Positions 42,438 to 53,882 of a stretch of 64,000 nt of DNA are shown in pieces. Position 1 is the first letter of the stretch, and every line of letters starts with the position of its first letter. The stretch covers positions 5,270,001-5,334,000 of the forward strand of contig NC_079482.1 of assembly GCF_026230105.1 (NCBI RefSeq). The letters are read 5' to 3'. Below the pieces are notes generated by a model. It saw only the letters and a list, made by a program, of their open reading frames with translations. It was not told where the DNA came from and searched no databases. The position numbers were made by a program, and so were the translations under genes. The stretch comes from Diorhabda sublineata (lineage: Eukaryota > Arthropoda > Insecta > Coleoptera > Chrysomelidae).

Positions 42438-42534
42438 CACTGTTCAATAACCAAGTTATCATCTTCAGAAAACTGACAATTTACCTTTAATCTCTGAAGA
42501 CGATAACTTGGTTATTGAAACGTAGTGTTCAAAT
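42438..42534. repeat. Penelope-like tail fragment forming a hairpin
   Basis: GTTCAATAACCAAGTTATCA at about 42441 is the inverse of TGATAACTTGG-type sequence, and CTGAAGACGATAACTTGGTT follows at about 42495 in the plus orientation, ending GAAACGTAGTG. The two halves pair over about 35 bases. Both correspond to the ribozyme-like core of the element at 34855-35575, but the flanking helices (AGACTG, GCGCG) are lost. Confidence 0.65.
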
Positions 42535-42543
42535 TTCATACAA

Positions 42544-42792
42544 TCACAAAAGTACGAACCACAGGTGTTTTTTCAATATTCCTGTTACATTATAAAAGGG
42601 TAAAATTAGTAATTCTGGAGGTGCTTTGGCCCTCCTAAACCAGTTCTTATAAGATACGAAGGCAATTCTGTATATTTTGAGGTACCACGAAACTAGAGAA
42701 GTTACAACTGCAGGTTTAAATGCCATTGTCTTTGAGTAGTAAGCTCTGACTGCAGTTAAATTGCTTCTATCACTTAGTAAATAGTAGTACAT
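42544..42792 (-). pseudogene. Possible Penelope-like coding remnant (weak)
   Basis: The 82-codon minus frame ends LLILPFYNVTGILKKHLWFV immediately before the Penelope-like hairpin, where such an ORF would be expected. The resemblance is short and could be chance, and no reverse transcriptase catalytic motif is present. Confidence 0.2.
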
Positions 42793-42799
42793 TCGATTT

Positions 42800-44585
42800 C
42801 ACATCGAAATATGAATTTGTGGGCTGCTATTATTTCAAGGTCTATCAACAAAGTGTATTTCGTGATGAAATTTCTTCACGAACTGTGCTTGGTGCTCGTG
42901 CTTAGTGATGCCCATGTTGGTAGACCTTATTCTTCTTCATTTACTGTTTGAAACATTCAGCGAGTCAGACCGATCGAAGAAGATCCAAGATACAACTACA
43001 TAGCGATTGAGGAAACTTCAACAGTTAAATCAATTGCGTGAGAAACATCAGAACTGTTAAATAATAATAGACATCGTATTCTTTTTAGAATGATGGAACA
43101 TACTTATCATTTTATGAAATTCCTGCCCGCCAGGAGAGCCGCGAATCGGTTCACGAAAATTGTAATGATAATGATGTACTGAAACAACTCAAAACGTGAT
43201 TTTGAGTCATAAATCAACTTATAAACCATGTACAGATCTTTTAGAAATATTCCGTATACTTAACAAGAAATTAGACATTTTGAAATTATTCCATGAATGA
43301 AATGAATGAATGAGAAATGAATCCAAGTTTAATGAGTTTTTGTATTGAAATTTTCGAATAATCTTTTACTCAAATAATAATTGTTTATCCTTCCGGTTAT
43401 CCTTACAAGATTTCTTTGTTTAATAATGATAAAAATATTCAAAAAAATTTAAATACAGGGTGTTTCAAAAAGAGGTGATCCCGTCTCTAGGATAGATAAA
43501 AAACTGAAAAATATTTGGGGTTTGCTTTCTTTGAAGAATAAAACAATTATACACATTTTTCACGATTTTGCCAGAGCTACTGGCAATATTGTATTTAAAT
43601 TCTATTAGAATATGTTTTGGAAGCTGATACATCCAATGAATTTGTTTTTATGACTGACTTTCGTACAGGACGCTAGTTACATGGTTCGTACCAAGTAGTA
43701 TTGAACATAACTTGTTCAATATTCGATTTATTAAGCAAAATATCAAGTGAACATCATTTAATTTGAAACCAAAAAGGTACTCTTGATAAAACTCGATACT
43801 GTGTACTGTTTTCGGAATATTTTGATTTGAAAATTATGAAGTAATAACCGATGCTGGTATAAAGTATTGATAAAGTTGGACAGTGTTGCCACAATTTAAA
43901 AGCTGAATGTAAAAATTGAACTAGAAAATGTACTAGATTGTACCAACTTCAAACAAATTTAATAAAATTATAGAAAGATGTATAAACATAAGTTTGAATT
44001 AAATTTTTTTTTCCAAAAATGTTATAGACTGAGTCAATTATTATTTTAAGGATGAAAAATTTATATAAATTTTACCGATAAAATTAGCAATGCAGTACAA
44101 AAATCTCACGATCGAAATATAAATCAACTTGGCTCTGTTTTCTAATTATTGTTACAATCTATTACAATTTCTAGCTTATTTTATCAAACGAAAATATAAA
44201 ATAACTTTATATTTGCGAACGCAGGGAAATTGTATCAGAAAAAGGAAAAATACACTAAAATGTACTAAAATTGTACAATTGTACTAGCTCTGGCAACACT
44301 GAAGTTGGAGGCCTTAGTATGAAACAAACATCAATTTGATGATCATGTATTGCGATTCTGGTACTCAAACTATTTCATACCAATGCCCCCGATAGCGGAG
44401 TACTCATAAACATTTAACTTTGAATTTTACATGGCAATAGCATTTTCTCTGATCTTACCATGGATAACTGTCACGCATTGATAGTTATGGCGTTGAGTCA
44501 ATAATAATTACATTTCTGAAACCTTGTTATTTGTTAAATTAGATATTGTTAATCAAAAATAAAACTGTAATGAAGACAACTTACC
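42800..44585. other. AT-rich; contains one ACAGGGTGT repeat end
   Basis: At 43456-43475 ATACAGGGTGTTTCAAAAAG resembles the ends of the inverted-repeat element at 26388-26945. No partner was found. The remainder has no recognised content. Confidence 0.4.
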
Positions 44586-44589
44586 AAGT

Positions 44590-44810
44590 AAAAATACATT
44601 TAGAGCCATTGAACGACGTTGTGGAGAAACTGGGAACGTGAGACCTAAAAAAAAACTGGTAGGCCAAGAACAACAAGAACCATTAATAAAGAAAATATGA
44701 TTTTAAATTAAGTTGATCAAAACGAGAGGAATGTGGCAAGACAAAAAAATACGTCTTCTTCAAGTACTTGGAGAAGTAGTAGTAGAGAACGAAAAACATA
44801 TTTAAACTAT
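44590..44810 (+). pseudogene. IS630-type DDE transposase N-terminal fragment
   Basis: The plus strand reads AIERRCGETGNVRPKKK, then TGRPRTTRTINKEN, a stop, and DQNERNVARQKNTSSSSTWR. This is a bipartite helix-turn-helix with the GRPR linker, as in insect IS630-like transposases. It matches the N-terminus expected for the fragments at 15450-15900 and 52990-53465, but no catalytic part follows. Confidence 0.6.
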
Positions 44811-44814
44811 CTAT

Positions 44815-45820
44815 AGGCACTAATCATCGCTAGAAGAAATCAATACAATAGAACAGCCATAATTACAGGCTCCATCAACTCAATAAAAACCATTCAACAA
44901 CTTTTTCCCAAACACCCCATTAAAAGGTATCCTTATTAAAACAAAATTACACCTTATCCACCAATCCAAGGTGTCTTCTTCTTACTTCTTGTATGGTAGG
45001 TTTAAAACCTCTTTCTTCTTCATTTTCAGCCTCCTGTATCCAGATTGTCACACCAATACTTCCCTGCCTGTTAGCGATTCATCCGTTTTCGTTTTAGTAC
45101 CCAGTCAATTACATTTTCTACCTTGCACGTATTTCTTATGTTTTCACTTCTATTTTGGGTCATAACAGCCAAAGATTAAGTTTACGTAAAGTCTGTATAA
45201 CCTTTTTTATTTTCTTCTACTTCTTACTTCTTCTTTTTTATATATTTTTCGTGATAAATTGTCTTGATTTTATATCTCCTTTTTATGAAAATCAACTCAA
45301 AATAACATGTGAAAATTGACGTTTCCACCTATTTCGGTTTTGATTAAAATATTTTGATAATATTCCAGGTATTTGTTATTATTACTGTTACATTCATTTT
45401 CAGCCACACCCTTCATTTCAATTGAAAGAACATAATATAAAACCAAATGTATATTATTTAAGAATAGACAAATACTATAAGGAGAATTAATGTTTTTAAC
45501 ATCCGTAAAAGGACGTAAAATGATTTACGAAAACAATTATTTTCCGTCACATAAACTCAATGCAATAATTTCACATAATTGGTTAGAACTAAACGTGTTG
45601 CTGCAATTTAAACAGGCTATTTAAAATATTCCACATCAACTCGATAGTACTGAAATATACAATACATCTAATTAAAGCTTTACATGTTTCAAATTGTAAT
45701 AACGATAATTATGTTCTGGTATGAATTTAGAACAAACTTACTTCCACTAAAAATTGCAGTACTGAAACGATTTGTATGCTGTAAAAACTTCATATCAACA
45801 AATTATATTTTAATACTGCA
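44815..45820. other. No recognised feature
   Basis: Pyrimidine-rich stretch 44960-45260, then AT-rich. A plus frame at 44971-45165 has no recognisable motif. Confidence 0.4.
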
Positions 45821-45825
45821 CAGAC

Positions 45826-46830
45826 CCACTTGACCAAATTCGTCCCTTCTAGAATATATCCATTGAGGCTAAAACTTCCTTTCCTCTGATAGGTGGTTTG
45901 TTCTAGCCCTCCTTACTACTCCCATGGGCTTATTGGAAGTTTGTGGTTATCCTCTACTTCCCTTTCTCCATTTTACTTCTTTTTATTTGGTGTTTTAACG
46001 TTCTCATGGGTTGTGGCTTTTTGCAGCCTTCAAGGCCACTTGATTCAATATTTTGTGCCCGGTTTAACAATGATAATAAAACTAAGTAAGTAACGACTTG
46101 TGAAAAAGTGGTCACTGTCAATAAATATCTACAGTTGCCTTGGTATTGGAGCCTGATGGATAGATTGGTTGTTAAGCTAAAAGTAACTAGATTTCTCCCT
46201 AGAATTGCAACATGCACGCAGTAAAAATGACACCAAACCGATGATGTTGCAAGTGCAAGATCTTGCATGAAACAATCAGCTGAACTTATGTCATGAGGCC
46301 TTTAGATAGAGCAAATTCTTAATCGGATTATTACGATTGAAGCAAAACGAATGAATAGGTGATTCCTTCATTTTCTCACCTTCATTTTCTTTGCTCTTCA
46401 TAATCGGTCCTAGTCCAGTTTTTTTCTCGGTTCTGGATGCCTGACTGGTGTAATCCTTAATAATTTGTATATTACACACTTGACAAAATTCGTCCTTCCA
46501 GAATGTATTATGTATTTTTGAGGCAAGAACTTCTGCTCCTCTGATGGGGTTGTCAGTCATCTTCTACTTTTCTTTATATACTCCACACTTTTTTATTTGA
46601 CGTTTTAACGTTTTCATTAAATGCGGCTTTTGTAGCCTTTAGAATGGACAGCTTCTCCGCCGGCTTATGCAAGATTTGAATTATCTATGAATCAACAGAC
46701 CATCTACTAGGTGATTAGGTACTTCATTATTTCCTCTTATCTTTGTTGACTCTTCACTGTTTGAGCTGGTCCAGTCTTTTCTTCGACTTTGGATGCATAA
46801 TCCGTCAGCCTCCCCTATTGAATATTGAAA
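45826..46830 (-). repeat. Three partial copies of an unidentified retroelement-like segment
   Basis: 45826-46040 and 46485-46645 share CACTTGACCAAATTCGTCC-type sequence, a CTCCTCTGAT block and TTTTAACGTTTTCAT. 46365-46460 and 46705-46810 share GTCCAGTCTTTTCTTCGAC-type sequence. The minus strand of the best copy (46291-46560) encodes NPIRGAEVLASKIHNTFWKD and EFCQVCNIQIIKDYTSQASR, then TGLGPIMKSKENEG. I do not recognise the protein. Confidence 0.5.
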
Positions 46831-46930
46831 TAGGTCGTCGACTCTTCGAATATTCTTTTGCCGATGTCGTCCATAATCTCTTTAATCCAACTCTGTGTAG
46901 ATCTGATAGGTCATAATGGTTCTTCACTTC

Positions 46931-48181
46931 CGGTGGCAGAATTAGGATTTGAATTTCGAATTAAGCGGAAGGGCGGAAAAGGGGTAGCGTTGGTATCGCC
47001 ATTAGTGCTTGATATTTAGTTGCGATGTCGCAGTGGGCGGGTGAACAACGTGCGTTTGCAATCGAAGCGTATTTCAAAGCCAATGATTGCTCGTCGAAGA
47101 TTTTATTCACGTTACAATATTCGACGGTTACGTAATGCTCCAAGTGAAGATTTGATTCTATCATGGGTGCGAAGGTTCCGAGCAACAAGTTCTGTAGAAC
47201 ACAACCCACGACCGGTACCCAGCAGGACGTCGAGAACGAATGAGTTTGCGCGTCAGTTTGTTCGCAAGAGAGCGGCTACCCTGGGACTTCCCAAAACTGT
47301 AGTGCACAAAATATTAAAGAAGGATGTTAAATTTCATCCATTTAAAATTGAAATTGTGCAAGCGCTTAAGCCTAATGATCAGAATATGCGTAAAAAATTC
47401 TGTGAGACAATCTTGGAGCGATTTCGCACAGTGAACACTATATTTTGGTGTGATGAAGCCCATTTACATTTGAATGGAAGTGTAAACAAGCAAAACAGTC
47501 GTTATTGGTCCCATAAAAAACAAACCCTCCGCTTAAAACATCAACAGCCACTTCACAGTACCAAAGTGACGGTTTGGTGTGCGTTGTCGAGCAGGGGAAT
47601 AATTGGACCCTATTTTTTTGAAAATCGTCAAGTGCAAGCAATTCCCGTAGACGGTGTTGCTTATAGGCGATTGCTTTACAACTATCTATTTCTAACATTG
47701 AAAGAACATCCTGCCTTCACTTCACAGACATGATTTCAGCAAGATAACGCCACGCCAGATACTGCTAGAAAACCATCGACCTGCTTCATGATTTCTTCCC
47801 TAGCAAATTGATAAGCCGTTTCGGTGATATCTCTTGGCCACCCAGGTCACCGGATCTTACGCCCATGGACTTTTTTATGGGGGAGGGAGGTATCTCAAAA
47901 GTAAAGTGTATGAAACAAGCCCGGCGACAATCTCTGAACTGAAAGAAAATATCGTTCGCGAAGTCAATGGCATCTCGGCGGCATTTCTCCAGCGAGTGAC
48001 AAGAAATACAGAAGCTAGGTTCCAAGAATGTGTCAGAAGTAGCGGCCAACATTTGGACGATGTAATTTTTAAAAAATAAAACCCGCATTCGTCTACCTCA
48101 TATTGATTAACACTGGATGTTCATATGTTCTGTAGTTTTTTTGTTATATAGATTTTAAATCCTAATGTTGCCACCGGTCAC
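46931..48181 (+). mobile_element. Second DD41D element, plus strand
   Basis: The ends are CCGGTGGCAGAATTAGGATT at 46931 and, read inward from about 48181, CCGGTGGCAACATTAGGATT. These differ entirely from the ends of the 10283-11523 element, so it is another family within the DD41D group. The element is about 1.25 kb and encodes a transposase on the plus strand with two frameshifts. Confidence 0.85.
47024..48079 (+). pseudogene. DD41D transposase, two frameshifts
   Basis: The start is MSQWAGEQRAFAIEAYFKAN at 47024. After a shift near 47095 the frame runs open to 47733, with helix-turn-helix LGLPKTVVHKILKKDVKFHP, the first Asp in FWCDEAHLHLNGSVNKQNSR and KVTVWCALSSRGIIGPYFFE. The second Asp is in FQQDNATPDTA at 47737. 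A single missing base in the next 122 nt shifts the frame before SWPPRSPDLTPMDFF at about 47835-47880. Restored by codon count, the spacing is 41 residues. A last open piece to 48079 completes the C-terminus. All three Asp are present but the gene cannot be read through. Confidence 0.85.
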
Positions 48182-48189
48182 CATGTACT

Positions 48190-48600
48190 AACTTCAACCA
48201 AGTATTCAGGTGGACTTTGAGTTTGTTTTGAAGACTTTTGGTAATTTATCTTGTAATTACGATAAAAATAGCCCTGTTGAGGTAAAGCCTAGTAATTATT
48301 TTCAAAAAAAAGATCTTCTTTGGATGAGTTCTCTTAACTTCCTCATCTTGTCTACTAGGTAGTCGAGGTGGTCTTTGGTTAGGTTTGGTCCAGGGTAACT
48401 CCCAAATATCTGATCTTAGCAGTTTCTTATCCCGCTATGTCAACGTTGTCTTCTTGTTTTTTTTTAAGAAAACGGTTCGGGTATTATCTGAGTTAATGCA
48501 GATTTTCAACGTTGTACTTCAGGTCATGAGTTACCGGTTAAAACCGTCTGGTTTTTTTTTTGTATACTCATTGAAAAGACGTATAAACATGTTTTCAGTG
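48190..48600 (-). pseudogene. Possible LINE reverse transcriptase remnant
   Basis: The minus strand reads ICINSDNTRTVFLKKNKKTT near 48450-48510 and SDIWELPWTKPNQRPPRLP near 48360-48420, reminiscent of the post-YADD region of LINE reverse transcriptases (N-x-x-K-T-x-x-x-F-x-R-K). The resemblance is weak and no catalytic box is visible. Confidence 0.3.
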
Positions 48601-49139
48601 CTCCACTCCATGTTTAATTTGTAAATTTCTCACTATAATAATATATTTACTCACCAACTAGAGAATTTTTAAAATAAAATGTATTGAATACTTTCAAGAT
48701 TCAGAAAAAACGTCGTAAATGAAACTATACAATGTAGATTCAATGCACCGTAGGAAACTAGTTTGAATTTAAGTGAAAAATTGATGATTGTCTAGCACCC
48801 AAAGTGAAACAGTCTGGAAAAAAATAAAGTGACAATATATGACATAATTAAGTTGTACTGGAGGACAATCTAAATTGAAATGAGAAGAGGATCCGAAAAC
48901 ACATAAAGACTGCAAACTATCTGAAACTCCTCTTCTGGTACGAGTTCGTTCAAAAAGCCAAGCTAGGCTGCAAGCAACTACAAGAGGGATAGAAACGCCA
49001 GAATAATCGCAGGCGAGAAGAATTCATAATGCAGATATGAAGACCAAGCGGGGTTCAATATGATCCTTCAATTGAATATCATAATCATCCTTTGATTGTC
49101 ATTGGCCCAATGAATAAAAAATGTCACTACCCATTTAGA

Positions 49140-49350
49140 ATTTTACGATGGGCCCAGCTTAGACCCACACTTGGGCCAAGTATGTACAACTCTGGCACTA
49201 GCTTCGAAGCCGTTATTGGCTCAGACTTGATGGACCAATAACTCTGGGATGATTACAATGTCCCTCGCTTGGTTTGCAAGCCTAGACAAGGCCTGGTTGC
49301 CTAGATAAACCCAAGACTGATCTGCATCCCTGGGCCAGGCTGGCTGCTTT
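49140..49350. repeat. Diverged GGGCCAAG-type repeat
   Basis: Several imperfect copies of TTGGGCCAAG / CTGGGCCAGG motifs in less AT-rich DNA, related in wording to the minisatellite at 49585. Confidence 0.4.
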
Positions 49351-49584
49351 TAAAAATAGGTTTTTAATATATTGTTAATAAAATTATAGATTTATGACAA
49401 ATTTCTATTAATGGACTCTACTAATTAATGTACATAAAAATATTAGTTAAATAATTAAACATATAAAGAAATGATTTTTTATTTTTATATTTTATTTTAT
49501 GCCTAAAAGAATTTTATTCGTAAAAAATTATTACTTTTAATGTCAGGATATCTATTATGGATAAGATATTAGAACAAAACTTTA

Positions 49585-49815
49585 TTTATTCAGAGTTCTG
49601 CCAAGCCTAGCTGACTATAGAATGGCCGAGGTCGGATTACCCAGAGTTCAGCCAAGCTTAGGTGAATATGGAATGGCCGAGATAAGATTACATAGAGTTC
49701 GGCCAAGCTCGGCTGACTGTAGAATCGCCGGGGTTAAGTTACCCAGACTTGGGCCATTATCGGATTGCCAAGGCCGGGTTTCCCAGCATTGGTCCAAGCT
49801 AAGCCCCGTCTTTCA
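49585..49815. repeat. 51-bp minisatellite, about four degenerate units
   Basis: Units begin with CCAGAGTTCAGCCAAGC-type sequence near 49590, 49640, 49691 and 49741 and contain TATGGAATGGCCGAG. Since 51 is a multiple of three, one plus frame (49622 onward) is open as 17-residue repeats of the form MAEVGLPRVQPSLGEYG. Base composition is far above the local GC content. Whether it is translated is unknown, and I read it as a minisatellite. Confidence 0.75.
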
Positions 49816-49939
49816 AGTCTGGGGGCTCCTACATGGGTATTGCAATGCTCTCGATTGGAAAAATGAAACTGTTAAATGTGCTGTTCCAGGGATAAAGTTT
49901 CACTTCTATTACTTGGTGAACCAGGAGAGCCTTTAAAAA

Positions 49940-51000
49940 CGTTATTGTTAAGTGTTACCGAAGAATAAAAGCAAATTTCAAACAAAATAAGAAAGTATAA
50001 CTCTTGCTTTCAAATGGCATCAAATGGAGTTGATAAAGAGATAAAAATGCCCGGTTTTTCACCAACTTTTACTGTTCAAGGGCAGATATATCATGGTCTA
50101 CAGAAGTCAGGTCTAACTTCCCAGCCCCATGGGATGACAATTAATTTGAATGATGAAGTTAAATATTGGAAATGTATTTGTCCGTGTAAGTAGGGGTCGA
50201 AGAGACTTCTATATCAACACGAAACTACCAAAAAGGGCCAAAAGAGTTTATTATTTTTTTACCGCGTTTTTATTATTTTCGAAATGCATCTTATGGATCT
50301 GTGGTTGTTTTTCTATCCGAAAAGCACTTTAAACGGGTATATTATTTTACTGTTTAGACTAAAATTTTAAATAACACTTTCTATTGTTCATAGAACAACA
50401 AAATTTGTTGATATTCTGGCTTTGTTGTTCACCTCTGTGGAAGTTTGAAAGAAAATTAACAGATGTCGCTCACTTCGTAATTGTCGCGAATAAATCTATT
50501 TGAATTTTTGAGATTAGGTGTCATTTTTTGGTTAGGTGCTATTCATCATGATTCCAATTATTCCCACTGAACTTTCGTTGCAATTCAAAACATTTTAAAG
50601 CAAAAGGGTAGATATTACAGGTATCGGGAATGCATCCCCGAGCCTCTCATCGTTAATTATAGGTAGCCTGTTTGCCTGTGTGTCTAATATCCGAAATTTA
50701 CCCATATTTGCATTTAATGGAAAAATTTATAGTCTACAAAAATGTCTTGGATGCATTTATATCTTTTGAAATTGTTAAAATTCAATATTATTTATTTTTG
50801 TTAAAGAGAAATATGTTTTAACGTTTGTTGTTATATATTTTAATAAAGTTTTAAGTTTTTGAAACTTCATGGTATGTTGTAATTTTTGAAAATTGATAAT
50901 TCCAGCCAAGCAATAATATATAGTTATCATATTGATTGATTTATCTCTATTGTAATGATGTCTGATACTATAATGACTTCAATGCCAGAGAAGCCGCGGG
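49940..51000. other. AT-rich sequence, nothing recognised
   Basis: No recognisable coding or paired repeats. Confidence 0.5.
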
Positions 51001-51004
51001 TAAA

Positions 51005-51180
51005 AGTTAGCATGCAATATATCCAGCCACACACATCGCTGCTTCGTCAGACGCACCCAATCACCTCACACAGATTCCCTCAGCTCAATCCAAAATCATC
51101 AAAAAATTCACACCACAAATTCCTCGGCAATCAAAACTATGCAGAAGCTACAATATATACAAGATGATAAACAAAAAAAA
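51005..51180 (+). repeat. Repeat tail copy A (LINE/SINE-like 3' segment)
   Basis: CGCTGCTTCGTCAGACGCAC and CCAATCACCTCA, CAATATATACAAGATGA and then an A-rich run AAACAAAAAAAAAAACTTAA. The same order occurs in reverse complement at 52610-52795. A shared segment ending in an A-rich tail is typical of a non-LTR 3' end. The open plus frame (50955-51167) is shared only in part. Confidence 0.6.
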
Positions 51181-51237
51181 AAACTTAAAAAGTAGCTCGT
51201 ATTTTTTAATTACCGTGGCGTGGTGGATCACCATAAA

Positions 51238-51847
51238 TACGAGGATATATTGAAAAATTCTTACCTACTACTATAGAACCAAACAAAATTTAAATGTAAA
51301 AATATTTGATTACTCAACATATTCTCCTCTTAATTGGATACATTCATTACAGCGAACTTACAACGTCTCTAGACCTTTAAAAAAATGAAAGAGATGATAA
51401 TCGGACGGAGCCAAATCTGGTGAATAAGGGAGGTGTTCTAGTAATTCAAACCCTAAATCACGAATTTTTTGAATGGCAACATGAGATTTGTGTGCAGGGG
51501 CGTTGTCCTGCGAAAACAAAACACCTTTGGATAGCTTTCCGCGTCTTTTCTGTTTAATTTTTCCCGTAGAATGGTCAGTAATATCGAATAGTAATCTCCA
51601 ATTATTGTTCTACCCTTATCCAAAAAATCAATCATGATTACTCCATGGCAATCTCAAAAAACTGAAGCAAGAACTTTTCCAGTAGATTTTTGGACACGAA
51701 ACTTCGTAGGTCTTGAAGAACCAGATTGTCGCCATTTGACGTCAAACTTTAAGGTGACACTTCTAATAAGTTATTGTTCGTTGCTATGGCAACGCAATAT
51801 TTTGTTTATGCAGTTTAGGCTAACTAAATATCAATACATCCTCGTAT
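51238..51847 (-). mobile_element. mariner, mauritiana-like, deletion derivative 2
   Basis: The left end is TACGAGGATATATTGAAAAA. The right end, read inward from 51847, is TACGAGGATGTATTGATATT. The minus strand retains ATACNxGVMIDFLDKGRTII-type coding (MIDFLDKGRTIIGDYYSILL at about 51575-51635) and the 5' UTR with CTATGGCAACG. The helix-turn-helix and first-Asp regions are deleted. The deletion points differ from the copy at 22893-23502. Confidence 0.85.
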
Positions 51848-52294
51848 ATGTGACATAATAAAGTTAAGGACAATCTAAATGAAGGTGAGAAGAGGATTCG
51901 AAAATACATAAAGACAGCATACTAAAGCAGTAGTTAGAAGTTGAATAGTAGCATATTCTTTGAAATTTTTACTTGTCCAAAGATATTTTTCCAAAAAATT
52001 ATTAAAAATTAGATATATGCGGAAAGGTCGCGAAGTAAATTGATAATATACTAAATATATTGTTAATAAACTGAGATGGTGCTTAACATAAATTGTATTA
52101 AAAATAAATATTGCGGTATAGTGAAGTTTTTCGTTGTGGATTTAATTTTTTGGTGGAATATTCAAGACACACTTAACTCGGTCACTCAAGATCGAGTAAA
52201 TGCGATACAAGTTTCGTAATATTTTAACATTTCGCGAAAACTATTTTAAATGGCACTAGCGTTGATTTGTTTAGATACGGAATATATACGAGAT

Positions 52295-52560
52295 GTGTCT
52301 AAAAAGTTGTGAATACTATAAGAAAAAAAAAACAAAACAAAAGATAAAAATAAATTATCGTTAATAGCCTTCAAAATAATCGCTATTGTATACAACACAT
52401 TTTTGGTAACGTTCATTAAACTTCTAAAACTATTAGATAGTGCTTCGGAATCGATTACAGAACGGATGTCACACGATCTTCGTGCGAAGAAACTTTATGA
52501 GGTCCGAAAGTGCCAGGTCGGGGGAGTAAAGTGGATGATCAATAACAGTTACGTCAAAAA
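52295..52560 (-). pseudogene. mariner-type transposase C-terminal fragment
   Basis: The minus strand reads VIDHPLYSPDLALSDL near 52500-52545, the block around the third catalytic Asp, and near 52350-52400 YNSDYFEGY, the usual last residues of this mariner type. The middle is reduced. The terminal motif CGAGATGTGTCTAAAAAGTT near 52290 may be its 3' end. Confidence 0.6.
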
Positions 52561-52609
52561 TTGTGGTTGAACACCCCGGACGCATCGTAGAAACATGAAA
52601 AATCGGTAA

Positions 52610-52795
52610 TAATTGAAGAAGACCAACAACTTATGGTTTTTTGTTTGTTTGTCATCTTGTATATATTGTTTAGTTTTCATTGCCAATTTTTGAAGAGTTT
52701 GAAATGAGCTGAGGAAATCTGTATGAGGTGATTGGGTGCGTCTGACGAAGCAGCGAGTGTGTAGCGTGAAATATTGCATAAGTAGATGGGGTTGA
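52610..52795 (-). repeat. Repeat tail copy B (inverse of copy A)
   Basis: The reverse strand carries CGCTGCTTCGTCAGACGCAC, CCAATCACCTCATACAGATT and CAATATATACAAGATGACAA followed by AAACAAAC. Compared with copy A at 51005-51180 it lies in inverted orientation 1.4 kb away. Confidence 0.6.
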
Positions 52796-52989
52796 GCAGA
52801 TATTAATAGGTTGGTGTTATAATAACGATACCATCTTTAGATTTGGATGCATCTGTGTAAATATGTACAGTAAGTAAGTAAGTTTTTGTATTTGTGGAGT
52901 ATGTCACTAAAGTGTCCTTTGAATGGCGTATGGTTAGTACATTCGCTTAATTTGTGGGATAATTTCGCTTTAGATTCATAAACCAACGT

Positions 52990-53465
52990 CTTGCCACCAG
53001 TTATGATGAATTTAAGGCACTTAGCTACGTTGTTAAGTATCTTTTGACTACTTATTTTTATAAAATATCAAGATCTTGTTCAAATAATGTCAAACTGTGC
53101 GTGCAAAATGCGATGGAGCTCCGTCTTGATGGTAGTAAATAGATCGATCTATCTCATTTGGATGATTAACATCAGGAAAAAGTCTTGTAATGTAGGCATT
53201 AAGAAACCTCACCATTAACTATTCCCTCAAAAAAATAATTTTATTGTTATAGATAACAGCCTAAACACTCACTTTTTTAAGATATTGAGTTTGAGCCTCA
53301 CACATGCAATGAGTATTTTCTCTACGCCAATATCTACAATTCTGTTTGTTAACTGTTCCGTTTGAATGAAACGTCCCTTTATCAGAAAAAAACGTACACA
53401 AATATTTTAACAGAAAACAATAATAAACAATGAAGATATGTACCATTATATGGTGCTTTATTTTT
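52990..53465 (-). pseudogene. IS630-type DDE transposase fragment, minus strand
   Basis: The minus strand has FFSDKGTFHSNGTVNKQNCR and YWRRENTHCM at 53300-53405, the first-Asp block with the Asp kept (SDKGTF), then LKKVSVW. Further left IYYHQDGAPSHFART at about 53095-53145 is the second-Asp block. The LTPxDFFLW block is not found. It belongs to the same group as the fragments at 15450-15900 and 44590-44810. Confidence 0.65.
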
Positions 53466-53469
53466 ATAT

Positions 53470-53880
53470 CCTTAGATAAAGCTGTCTGTTCCCAAAAATC
53501 AGCAGTACTCCACTAACATACTTGCATTCCACTTCCTTGAAAATATCTGCTTTATCTTCACGATTTCTTGATGGAACCGTCCTCCTCATCGGAGACTGCT
53601 CTTAAATTACAGGAAGGAAGTCCAGGTGCGAGTGAAGGAAGTGTAGTAAGTCGCTATGAGCGACATAATCATCAATTTTGTAGTTTTTACACACGTTTTG
53701 GAAAAGTTTTCTAATTTGGGCACTCACAAAAACTTCAGTTTTCAAAAATTTCTCTCGTAGAGGTCAGTTCCGTATGGTGTATCTTCTAAGGCATCGCAAA
53801 GTTTCTATTTATAATCAGGATAACTAATTTTATCAAAGATTCGGCTGATATTTTCGTACCTTTCCTCCGTGTCAACAGAT
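53470..53880. other. Unassigned sequence upstream of the capsid-like genes
   Basis: The minus strand has protein-like pieces (RYENISRIFDKISYPDYK, LCDALEDTPYGTDLYERN at about 53735-53860) in one frame broken by single stops. I do not recognise them. They may belong to the DDE element on the left or to the virus-like cluster on the right. Confidence 0.3.
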
Positions 53881-53882
53881 TA

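Noticed and set aside
47438..48088. Minus-strand open frames of 86 and 100 codons
   Set aside because: They are shadows of the plus-strand DD41D transposase.
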